A stretch of 8,786 nucleotides of DNA from Myxococcales bacterium (lineage in GTDB: Bacteria > Myxococcota_A > Polyangia > Palsa-1104), in the NCBI GenBank assembly GCA_023248835.1, contig JAHFDU010000156.1, positions 1-8,786 on the forward strand. The letters are read 5' to 3'. The translations under genes and the position numbers were made by a program. The notes under the pieces are model-generated. The model did no database searches, was not told the origin of the DNA, and saw only the letters and a program-made list of their open reading frames with translations. Positions 1 through 6,800 of this stretch are shown one piece after another. Numbering within the stretch: position 1 is the first letter of the stretch; every line of letters begins with the position of its first letter.

Positions 1-344
1 TGATGCGCAACCTGCGCGACGACGTTCAATTCATCGCGTTTTTTTCGAGTGTCTCTGGCGCGCTCGGCAATCGCGGGCAGGTCGACTACGCCGCCGCCAA
101 TGATACCCTCGACAAGCTCGCACATCACTTGCGCCGCTCGACCCGCGCGCGGGTGCTCTCAATCAATTGGGGCCCGTGGGCCGACGTTGGCATGGTGTCT
201 TCGGCTCTGGCGCAGAAGTACCGTCGGCGCGGCATCGGGCTGATTGCGCCCGACGCGGGCGCGGCGCAATTTGTCGACGAGCTGGTGTTCGGCAGCGAAA
301 CCCAAGTGATGTTGATGGCCCATGCGACCCGAACGGAGCTGTAG
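1..344 (+). CDS. Type I polyketide synthase subunit, C-terminal ketoreductase domain (5'-truncated)
   Basis: The gene enters from the left edge in the frame starting at base 3 and ends at the TAG at 342-344; only the last 113 codons are present. They read as the C-terminal half of a PKS ketoreductase, an NADPH-dependent short-chain dehydrogenase/reductase fold that reduces the beta-keto group on the growing carrier-bound chain. The catalytic block FFSSVSGALGNRGQVDYAAA is visible: Ser16 and Tyr29 of the fragment are 13 apart, and Asn33 lies four after the Tyr, as in PKS KR domains. The post-catalytic INWGPWADVGM segment typical of PKS KRs follows. The NADPH-binding half is outside the window. 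The protein stops about 80 residues after the active site, so KR is the last domain and nothing (ACP, TE) follows it. KS, AT and ACP domains upstream are expected but not seen. The next PKS gene starts 2 nt later, so the two are surely co-expressed and probably work on the same chain. Confidence 0.9.
   Translation, partial: MRNLRDDVQFIAFFSSVSGALGNRGQVDYAAANDTLDKLAHHLRRSTRARVLSINWGPWADVGMVSSALAQKYRRRGIGLIAPDAGAAQFVDELVFGSETQVMLMAHATRTEL
335..338 (+). promoter_or_regulatory. Ribosome binding site deciding the GTG start at 347
   Basis: GGAG lies 8 nt before GTG 347, inside the last codons of the preceding PKS gene. It supports starting the second PKS at this GTG (MKRDQDVAIVGMAC, where a KS domain normally begins). 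The open frame extends back to 167, but that part overlaps the KR coding sequence and does not resemble any PKS region. Confidence 0.6.
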
Positions 345-346
345 CG

Positions 347-3300
347 GTGAAGCGGGACCAGGACGTCGCGATTGTGGGCATGGCGTGCGTCTTTCCCGGT
401 GCGCCTGATTTAAAGACTTACCAACGCAATCTTGTCGACGGCGTCGACGCGATTTCTGAGGTGCCGGCGACGAGGCTCGACCCGGTTTTTTTTGATTCCA
501 ATTCCACGCTGCCCGATCGGTTTTATTGTCGTCGTGGCGGCTTCATCGATGGACTTGCCGGGTTTGACCCGGCGCACTTTGGCGTGATGCCGTCGAGCGT
601 TCGCTCGAGCGAGCCGGACCAACTGATTACCCTTTCGGTGGCTGAGCGGGCCCTGGCAGACGCAGGACTCGACCGCGGCGGATTCGCCAAGGCGCGCACT
701 GGCGTACTGATTGGGCGTGGCAATTACGCCGGGGCGGGGCGTATGCGGCTGGTCGATTATGTACGTACGGCGGAGCAATTGGTTCGTACGGTGCGATCAC
801 TCTTGCCCGATCTTTCCGAGGCGGGTTTGCAAGCCGTCAAGCACGAGTTTCAATCGAGGCTTGGCGTCGAAAACGGCAACGCCATCGGGCTTGTTCCCAA
901 TTTGACCGCTTCACGCATCGCGCACCAATTTGACCTCGGCGGCCCGGCGTTCACCATCGACGCGGCCTGTGCCAGCGCGCTTTGCGCAGTCGACCAAGCT
1001 TGTCAGCAGCTCTCGACCCGCCGCGCCGATGTGATGCTCGCCGGTGGTGTTCACCTCTGCCACGACGAGGCATTCTGGAGCGTATTTTGCCAATTGGGCG
1101 CGCTGAGCCGGCTCGGACAGATTCGTCCGTTTGATCGGCGCGCCGACGGTCTTCTCATCGGCGAGGGCGTCGGGGTTGTGGTGCTCAAGCGCTTGGAAGA
1201 TGCACTCGCCTCAGGCGATCGAATCTACGCGGTGATCGCCGGAACCGGCGTTAGCAGCGACGGCGGCGCGAACAGTTTGGTCAATCCAAGCGTCGACGGC
1301 CAAGTGCTGGCGCTAAAGCGCGCTTGGCAATCTGCTGGACTCGATCCGAGCACGGTGTCGCTGCTCGAAGCGCACGGCACCGCAACTCCAGCGGGCGATC
1401 GCGCCGAGCTCGAGACCCTGCGTCGCTTTTTTGGCAGCGGTGTCGGTTCCCGCGCCGTGCTTGGGTCGGTCAAGTCGATGATCGGCCATGCCATGCCAGC
1501 GGCGGGCATTGCTGGTCTGATCAAGGTCGCGCTGGCGATCCATCACCGCCAGCTGCTGCCGACGTTGCACTGCGACGAGCCCGCCGAAGCGATTGCGCAG
1601 ACCGGTTTTTCTGTGATCAATAAGTCGGAGCTCTTTGTAGGATCCGTGATGCGTGGTGCAGTGAACGCTTTTGGTTTTGGCGGAATCAATGCGCACGTCG
1701 TGCTGGAGGAGTCGCCAGAGGCGCGCCGGCCGCCGCGGATCTCGGCGACCTCTACTGCTCCGAGCGACGAAACATTCGCTCTGTTCGCTGCCGACACCGT
1801 ACCGGATCTGCTGCTCGCACTCGGCCGCGGTGCCGATTCGCGTGTCGGCTGCGTTCGCGCGGCGCTGCTGCGTCCGACACCGGAGCGGCTCGAGCGGCTG
1901 CGTGCCATCGTCGAAAAAGGCAGGCCGTGGCGCGGTCACGATGACATTTGGTTTTCAGAAACAGGGCTGCTCACCGACGGTGGAAAGTTGGCGTTTGTGT
2001 TCCCCGGCGTCGAGGGGCTGGCGGTGCCACCGACCGAAGAACTGGCGCGACTTTTCGCGGTGCCGAGCTCGCTCAGTTCTGGAACTGACGATCTCGAACA
2101 GATGGGCCATGCGGTGGTCAGTCTCGGTCGCTTTTATGATCGACTGCTGCAAAAAAGCGCGATAAAGCCGACGCTGGTGATTGGCCACAGCATCGGTGAA
2201 TGGACCGCGATGGTGGCGACGCAGATGATCCCCGAGGCGGCGGCGGATTCTTTTGTCGCCGGATTGCAGCGCGGCTCGTTGCAGGTTCCAGACGTGGCTT
2301 TTGTTGCTGCGGGGGCGGGGGTGGAGCGCGTCGCGCCGCTCATCGAGGGTCTTAGAGACGTTTCCATTTCGCATGACAATTGCGCTCATCAAACGGTGCT
2401 GTGTGGCCGTGCAGCAGCGATCGAAAGCCTGCTCGGGCGACTGCGCACCGAGGGGATTTTGGCGCAGAAACTTTCGTTCCAATCGGGCTTTCACTCGCTG
2501 CTGTTCGCTGCGCACCTTGCTCCTCATCGTTCCCACATTGCGGCGTTGCCTTTGCAGCCACCGACGGTGCCGCTGTGGTCTGCGACACTGTGCGCGCCCT
2601 ATCCAGCCGATGCCGACCAGGTTCGCAAACTGTTCCTGCAGCATCTGGTCGAGCCAGTGCGGTTTCGTCCGCTAGTGGAGAAGCTGTATGAGGGTGGCGC
2701 GCGTGTATTTGTTCAGCTCGGCGTCGGCAGTCCGACCTCATTCATTGCTGACACATTGAATGGCCGGCCGCACGCCACCATGTCCCTGGTGCACAAGGGA
2801 CGGGCTGGGCGCAGCGAATTTTTGCGCGCGCTGTTGGCGCTGTTCGTCGAGGGATCGGACCCAGATCTGTCGCGTTTTGAAACCGCCGCGGCCAAACGCA
2901 CCTCGTTGCCGATGATGCTCGAGCTCGGCGTGCCACTGATGGCTCCGCTTCGACCTTTGCCACCGCAGCGGCCAGTGGCCGACGCACACAATGCGGTGCA
3001 AGCACGGTTTGCCGAAGCGCTGGCCGACATCGAGCGGGCCGGAAAACAGGTGGCTGATCACTTTGCGGCGTCTGCTGTGCCGACCGCGAAGCGCTCATTT
3101 GCTCTTCGTCGGTTGCTCTCGGTCGAGACATTTCCAGAGGTGCTTGACCACACCTTTTATCGGCAGCCGCCGGGTTGGTCGACGCTTTCCGATCGCCATC
3201 CTGTGGTGCCGATGACCACCTCGATCGATTGGATGGTTGAGGCGGTGCAGCGGTCGCTGCCAGGCCAAGTGGTGATCGCGCTGGAAAAAATTCAGGCGTC

Positions 3301-4552
3301 GCGCTGGCTCGCGCTGGCGACGCCGGTTGCGGTCGACATTCGGGTGGAATGGGACGGCCTTGATCGAGCCGAAGTGTCGATCGGGGACTACATCAAAGCG
3401 ACGGCGCGGCTGGCGCAGAGTTATGGTTCGGCGCCCGCCGTCAGGATCGAGCGTTCTGCAGTCCGTGCGGTTGACGGACCGGCGCTGGACGGCGCGCATG
3501 GTGCGCGCCAGATGTATGAGCAGCGCTTCATGTTTCACGGGCCAGCTTTTCAGCGCGTGGTGGAATTGGGCGCGGTGCGAGAACGCGGTATTGGCGGGCG
3601 CATCGAGGCGAGCGCAACCCCGGGCGCGCTGGTCGACTGCGCAGGTCAGCTGTTTGGCTATTGGGTGATGCGCACCGAGCAGCGTGATCGATTGGCGATG
3701 CCGATTGGCATCGATCGGATTTCTTTTTTCGCGCCGCCGCCGCGAACCGGAGAGTTGATCGATTGCGAAGTGGCCATTACCAAACTCGACCAGCGCAGTG
3801 TGATCGCAGACCTCGAGCTGCATCAGGGCGGCCGAATGGTTGCGCGCGTCGATGGCTGGCACGATCGCCGCTTTGAGACCGATGATCGGTTGTGGCCGGT
3901 GATGATTTTCCCGGAGAAAAATCTCCTCGCCGAACCGCAGCCGGGAGATTTTGTTTTTTTCCACGACCGCTATCGTTCAGCGCCTACGCGCGAGCAGCTG
4001 ATGCGGCGTTTCTTGGGTGAGCCAGAGCGCGCAGCCTATGAAAAGCAGGGGCCGCGCAACCAGCGCGCTTGGCTTTCCGGGCGCATTGCCGCCAAAGATG
4101 CGGTGCGCCAGCTGGTGTGGCAGGCCGGCGATCGTCCACTGTTTCCGGTTGAGATTGTCGTCGAAAACGACGCCGATGGCCGACCGCGTGCGCATTACGG
4201 CGATCTCGATCTACGCATTTCGATCGCGCACAAGGACGATCGCGCGGTGGCGATCGCGCGCATCGGATGCAACGTCGGCATCGACGTCGAGCGCATCGAA
4301 AAACGCTCAGCGAGTTTTGTCGATCTGGCTTTTTCGAAGCGAGAGCAAAAAATTTCGGGCGACAGCGACGAGTGGCTGACCCGATTGTGGGTTTGCAAAG
4401 AGGCGATCGGAAAAATGCGCGGCATCGGTCTGCAAGGAAATCCGCGGCGTTTCGAGGTCACCGATCGCGCAGGTGAGCGCTTGCTTGTCGATGGCAAATG
4501 GGTGGAAACCAGACGAGAGGGCGACTACATTATCGGCTGGGTGGTGGAATGA
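347..4552 (+). CDS. Type I polyketide synthase subunit, KS-AT-DH-PPTase
   Basis: This 1401-aa iterative-type PKS subunit carries four domains. KS, about residues 5-455: the decarboxylative condensing enzyme, with Cys208 in DAACASAL, His343 in EAHGTATPAGD and His381 in KSMIGHAMP, so the triad is complete. AT, about 549-835: Ser615 in GHSIGE and His716 in SGFHS are present, but the usual FPGQG oxyanion motif reads FPGVEG (552-557). DH, about 925-1200: a double-hotdog dehydratase with His935 (LDHTFYRQPPGW) or His951 (DRHPVVPM) as candidate base, HGPAFQ at 1064-1069 and Asp1097 in VDCAGQ. PPTase, about 1230-1398: Sfp-type, with GIDVERIE (Asp1313, Glu1315) and WVCKEAIGK (Trp1348, Lys1351, Glu1352), able to load phosphopantetheine onto ACPs. 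There is no KR, ER, ACP or TE. KR lies in the gene just upstream and an ACP gene overlaps the stop codon. Domain content recalls enediyne PKSE and PUFA-type synthases, but the order and the split differ. Domain calls are firm; the product is unknown. Confidence 0.92.
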   Translation: MKRDQDVAIVGMACVFPGAPDLKTYQRNLVDGVDAISEVPATRLDPVFFDSNSTLPDRFYCRRGGFIDGLAGFDPAHFGVMPSSVRSSEPDQLITLSVAERALADAGLDRGGFAKARTGVLIGRGNYAGAGRMRLVDYVRTAEQLVRTVRSLLPDLSEAGLQAVKHEFQSRLGVENGNAIGLVPNLTASRIAHQFDLGGPAFTIDAACASALCAVDQACQQLSTRRADVMLAGGVHLCHDEAFWSVFCQLGALSRLGQIRPFDRRADGLLIGEGVGVVVLKRLEDALASGDRIYAVIAGTGVSSDGGANSLVNPSVDGQVLALKRAWQSAGLDPSTVSLLEAHGTATPAGDRAELETLRRFFGSGVGSRAVLGSVKSMIGHAMPAAGIAGLIKVALAIHHRQLLPTLHCDEPAEAIAQTGFSVINKSELFVGSVMRGAVNAFGFGGINAHVVLEESPEARRPPRISATSTAPSDETFALFAADTVPDLLLALGRGADSRVGCVRAALLRPTPERLERLRAIVEKGRPWRGHDDIWFSETGLLTDGGKLAFVFPGVEGLAVPPTEELARLFAVPSSLSSGTDDLEQMGHAVVSLGRFYDRLLQKSAIKPTLVIGHSIGEWTAMVATQMIPEAAADSFVAGLQRGSLQVPDVAFVAAGAGVERVAPLIEGLRDVSISHDNCAHQTVLCGRAAAIESLLGRLRTEGILAQKLSFQSGFHSLLFAAHLAPHRSHIAALPLQPPTVPLWSATLCAPYPADADQVRKLFLQHLVEPVRFRPLVEKLYEGGARVFVQLGVGSPTSFIADTLNGRPHATMSLVHKGRAGRSEFLRALLALFVEGSDPDLSRFETAAAKRTSLPMMLELGVPLMAPLRPLPPQRPVADAHNAVQARFAEALADIERAGKQVADHFAASAVPTAKRSFALRRLLSVETFPEVLDHTFYRQPPGWSTLSDRHPVVPMTTSIDWMVEAVQRSLPGQVVIALEKIQASRWLALATPVAVDIRVEWDGLDRAEVSIGDYIKATARLAQSYGSAPAVRIERSAVRAVDGPALDGAHGARQMYEQRFMFHGPAFQRVVELGAVRERGIGGRIEASATPGALVDCAGQLFGYWVMRTEQRDRLAMPIGIDRISFFAPPPRTGELIDCEVAITKLDQRSVIADLELHQGGRMVARVDGWHDRRFETDDRLWPVMIFPEKNLLAEPQPGDFVFFHDRYRSAPTREQLMRRFLGEPERAAYEKQGPRNQRAWLSGRIAAKDAVRQLVWQAGDRPLFPVEIVVENDADGRPRAHYGDLDLRISIAHKDDRAVAIARIGCNVGIDVERIEKRSASFVDLAFSKREQKISGDSDEWLTRLWVCKEAIGKMRGIGLQGNPRRFEVTDRAGERLLVDGKWVETRREGDYIIGWVVE
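4549..4552 (+). other. ATGA stop/start overlap coupling PKS and ACP translation
   Basis: The ACP start ATG (4549-4551) and the PKS stop TGA (4550-4552) share bases. GTGA overlaps of the same design occur at 5646-5649, 6797-6800 and 8596-8599. Four such junctions in one run argue for one transcript and coupled translation, with the promoter upstream of this window. Confidence 0.8.
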
Positions 4553-4839
4553 CTCCGAGCCGAGAAGAGGTGCTGCTGGTGGTCGCTGATCTCATCCGCC
4601 AAGTGGTGGATGAGGATTGGATCAAAGAGGTAGAGATCACCATGGATACTTCGTTCGCCGACGAGCTTGAGCTCGAGAGCATCGAGTTTGTTGCGCTCGC
4701 CGAGAAGATCCAAGCCCATTACGGGCGGCGCGTCGATTTCGCTGGATGGCTCGCCGCCATGGAGATTCACGAAATCATCGGCCTCCGCCTCGGCAAAGTG
4801 GTGGATTTCATCGTCGCATGTCTCTCCACATCACAGTGA
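4549..4839 (+). CDS. Free-standing acyl carrier protein
   Basis: This 96-aa acidic protein carries thioester-bound acyl intermediates on a phosphopantetheine arm. The segment DELELESIEFVALAEKIQ holds the attachment serine, Ser44, in the context L-E-S-I rather than the common D-S-L. Length, the predicted four-helix pattern and the acidic helix II after Ser44 fit the ACP/PCP family. The ATG overlaps the TGA of the PKS gene (ATGA at 4549-4552), so translation is probably coupled. An in-frame opening extends back to 4498, but that lies inside the PPTase coding region and has no better start. The PKS just upstream has a PPTase but no carrier domain, so this ACP is a natural substrate of that PPTase and perhaps the carrier for elongation, or for transfer to the hydrolase encoded next. 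The C-terminal half, with FAGWLAAMEIHEIIGL, is less typical of PKS ACPs and suggests a separate subfamily. Confidence 0.88.
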   Translation: MTPSREEVLLVVADLIRQVVDEDWIKEVEITMDTSFADELELESIEFVALAEKIQAHYGRRVDFAGWLAAMEIHEIIGLRLGKVVDFIVACLSTSQ

Positions 4840-4848
4840 GTTTTCTCG

Positions 4849-5649
4849 ATGGCTGAAGTGAGCGCGCGCGGAGTGCGTTTTCATGTGCAGCGACTGGGCA
4901 CTCCGCGGCCAGATGCTCGAGGTGTGGTGTTTGTCCACGGACTGGTCATGGACAATTTGTCGAGTTGGTATTTTACCGTCGCCAATGCGCTGGCGCAGAA
5001 TGCCGAAGTCTTGCTTTACGATTTGCGCGGCCATGGGCGCTCGTCGCAGCCGGTTGATCACTACGCGGTGGACGACATGGTAGAAGATCTTGCCGCGGTG
5101 ATCGATGCCACGCTGGGTGGCCGGCCAGTCATCTTGATTGGCAACAGTTTTGGCGCATTGGTGTGCCTACGGTTTGCTTGTGCGCACCCGTCGCGCGTGC
5201 ACGCGTTGGCGTTGGTCGACGGCCATCTCGGCGGAGTCGGATTCGCGGAGCAGATGACCGCGACGTTGGCGTTACAGGGCGAGGCACGCGATCGTGCAAT
5301 CGCGCGGTCATTTCAAAGTTGGCTTGGCCGTCACAGCGCGCGCAAGCGAACCCGGTTGGCGGTGAAGGCACAGGAGCTGATCGAGAAGACGACGCTCGTC
5401 GCCGACCTGCGTTCGAGTCTTCCAATCCTGCCCCAGGATCTCACTGCACTGCGAGTGCCGACGCTGGCGCTCTATGGCGAAAATTCAGATCTGCGTCGGC
5501 CGAGTGAAGAGCTGCTCACGGCAATGCCCAATTCTCGGGTGGTGATATTGAGTGGCTGTACCCACTCCATTCTGTGGGAAGCGACGGCGGAAGTCCGCCA
5601 GATGATCGTCGCCTTCGTTGGTGATCAACAGAAGTCGAGTTCGCTGTGA
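4849..5649 (+). CDS. Alpha/beta-hydrolase, putative chain-release thioesterase or acyltransferase
   Basis: This 266-aa soluble alpha/beta-hydrolase has the expected elements in order: oxyanion HG at residues 30-31 (VFVHGLVMD), the YDLRGHGRS strand-turn at 57-65, nucleophile elbow GNSFGA with Ser100, acid Asp214 (or Glu211) in LYGENSDL, and His239 in GCTHSILWE. A full Ser-Asp-His triad implies an active esterase, thioesterase or acyltransferase. Neither visible PKS part ends in a thioesterase domain, so chain release from the ACP, or transfer to an alcohol acceptor, is the most economical role; this is inferred from context. The gene starts 9 nt after the ACP stop and in the same reading frame. 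The ATG at 4849 is preceded by a weak AGTGAG (4835-4840). No signal peptide or membrane segment is seen. Other possible roles are epoxide or ester hydrolysis of the product. Confidence 0.87.
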   Translation: MAEVSARGVRFHVQRLGTPRPDARGVVFVHGLVMDNLSSWYFTVANALAQNAEVLLYDLRGHGRSSQPVDHYAVDDMVEDLAAVIDATLGGRPVILIGNSFGALVCLRFACAHPSRVHALALVDGHLGGVGFAEQMTATLALQGEARDRAIARSFQSWLGRHSARKRTRLAVKAQELIEKTTLVADLRSSLPILPQDLTALRVPTLALYGENSDLRRPSEELLTAMPNSRVVILSGCTHSILWEATAEVRQMIVAFVGDQQKSSSL

Positions 5650-6800
5650 GCCGATTTCTGTTCGTGGTGCCGCCGCTGACGGGCCATGTCAACCCTACTG
5701 TTTCAGTCGCGCGCGAGCTCGAGCGCCACGGCCACACCGTCGCTTGGGTGGCGCATCCTCGTCGGGTGCGGCCGCTGTTGCCGCCAGACGCAACGCTGCT
5801 GCCGCTCGACGACGGCGTGGACGACGAAATCTGGAGTCCAGTGCTGGCCGAGCGCGGACAAGTGCGCGGGCTTGAGAGTTTTGTCTTCCTTTGGGAAAAA
5901 GTGCTGGTGCCGCTGGCGCGCGGCATGCTGTCTGGAGTCGACGAGGCGATCGATCGATTTTTACCCGATGTGTTGGTGGTCGATCATCAAGCGATCGCCG
6001 GCGCTCTGGTTGCCAGGCGACGCGGGCTGCGGTTTGCGACGCTTTGCACCACTTCAGCAAGCGTGGTGGAGCCGCTGCGTGAGCTGCCCAAGTTGCAGGC
6101 TTGGATGGACGCTCAGCTTGCAACCTTGGCCAAGGAGGCGGGACTGCCGGCGGCCTCCAAGCCCGATCTGTCGCCGACGCTGGTGATCGTTTTTTCGGTG
6201 CGTGAATTGGTCGGGCAGCAGCCTTTCCTGCCGCACTATCATTTTGTTGGACCCTCGATCTCCGACCGGCCGGACGAGACGACTTTTCCTTGGTCGTCGC
6301 TGCGCGATGGTCGTCGCATTTTGGTTTCGCTCGGCACGGTGTCGAGCGAAGCGGGTGGACGCTTCTATCGGACGGTGGTGGAGGGATTGAGAGCGGCCGA
6401 TTTGCAGGTCGTCATGGTCGCGCCGCCGACGCTGGTGGGCGAGGTGCCCAATAATTTCATCGTCTCAGCGCGGGTGCCACAATTGGCGCTGTTGCCGCAC
6501 ATGAGCGCGGTGGTTTGTCACGCGGGACACAACACTGTGTGCGAGTCGCTGGCCTATGGTTTGCCGTTGGTGGTGGCGCCCATCCGCGACGATCAGCCGG
6601 TGGTGGCAAGACAAGTGCTCGACGCCGGTGTCGGTGTGCGCATCAAATTCGGGCGTGCCACGCCAGAAACATTGCGCCGGGCGGTGTTGCAAGTCTTGGA
6701 CGATCCGCAGTTTGCCGCTCGTGCCGCAGCGATGAAAATCGCGTTTGCGCAAGCCGGCGGGGCTGCTCGCGCCGCCGCGCTACTCGAGGCAATGAAGTGA
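5646..6800 (+). CDS. GT1-family glycosyltransferase (UGT/MGT-like, GT-B fold)
   Basis: This 384-aa protein has the two Rossmann-like halves of a GT-B enzyme. The N-terminal acceptor half opens with FLFVVPPLTGHVNPT, where His14 occupies the position of the catalytic base in UGT/MGT enzymes. The C-terminal donor half contains the nucleotide-sugar signature from His292: HAGHNTVCESLAYGLPLVV, then DDQ at 315-317, equivalent to the HxG..T/S...E...G.P...P...DQ pattern of macrolide and carotenoid glycosyltransferases. Such enzymes transfer a sugar from UDP- or dTDP-sugar to a hydroxyl of a small hydrophobic acceptor. Its place in the operon suggests the acceptor is the polyketide/acyl product or the alcohol it is attached to. 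It starts at a GTG overlapping the hydrolase stop (GTGA at 5646-5649), with no strong Shine-Dalgarno, so translational coupling is likely. No membrane segment is seen. Donor and acceptor cannot be told from sequence. Confidence 0.92.
   Translation: MSRFLFVVPPLTGHVNPTVSVARELERHGHTVAWVAHPRRVRPLLPPDATLLPLDDGVDDEIWSPVLAERGQVRGLESFVFLWEKVLVPLARGMLSGVDEAIDRFLPDVLVVDHQAIAGALVARRRGLRFATLCTTSASVVEPLRELPKLQAWMDAQLATLAKEAGLPAASKPDLSPTLVIVFSVRELVGQQPFLPHYHFVGPSISDRPDETTFPWSSLRDGRRILVSLGTVSSEAGGRFYRTVVEGLRAADLQVVMVAPPTLVGEVPNNFIVSARVPQLALLPHMSAVVCHAGHNTVCESLAYGLPLVVAPIRDDQPVVARQVLDAGVGVRIKFGRATPETLRRAVLQVLDDPQFAARAAAMKIAFAQAGGAARAAALLEAMK
6786..6789 (+). promoter_or_regulatory. Ribosome binding site deciding the GTG start at 6797
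   Basis: GAGG lies 7 nt upstream of GTG 6797. It supports that start, which gives a protein beginning with a hydrophobic segment. The frame is open back to 6515, but that part lies inside the glycosyltransferase coding sequence, over its donor-binding motif. The next in-frame ATG lies far downstream, beyond the first membrane segment. Confidence 0.5.

Noticed and set aside
167..346. N-terminal extension of the second PKS back to 167
   Set aside because: It overlaps the KR coding region in another frame, has no PKS-like sequence, and GTG 347 has a GGAG 8 nt upstream and places the KS domain at the N-terminus.
3951..3960. T-rich run as a Rho-independent terminator
   Set aside because: It lies inside continuous PKS coding sequence between the DH and PPTase domains, and I see no GC-rich hairpin directly before it.
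3095..3964. Long antisense open frame (289 codons), with similar ones at 1955-2644 and 6593-7429
   Set aside because: Arg/His/Gln-rich translation with no recognisable domain, opposite strongly conserved DH, AT and glycosyltransferase/methyltransferase coding. This is the usual by-product of high-GC codon bias.
1..4552. Calling the locus an enediyne cluster
   Set aside because: KS-AT-DH-PPT content is reminiscent, but the KR is on another subunit and none of the conserved enediyne accessory genes (E3/E4/E5/E10 type) is visible.
6515..6796. N-terminal extension of the methyltransferase protein back to 6515
   Set aside because: It lies inside the glycosyltransferase donor-site region and reads as Arg/Ala/Gly-rich out-of-frame sequence. 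GTG 6797 has a GAGG and an adjacent membrane segment.
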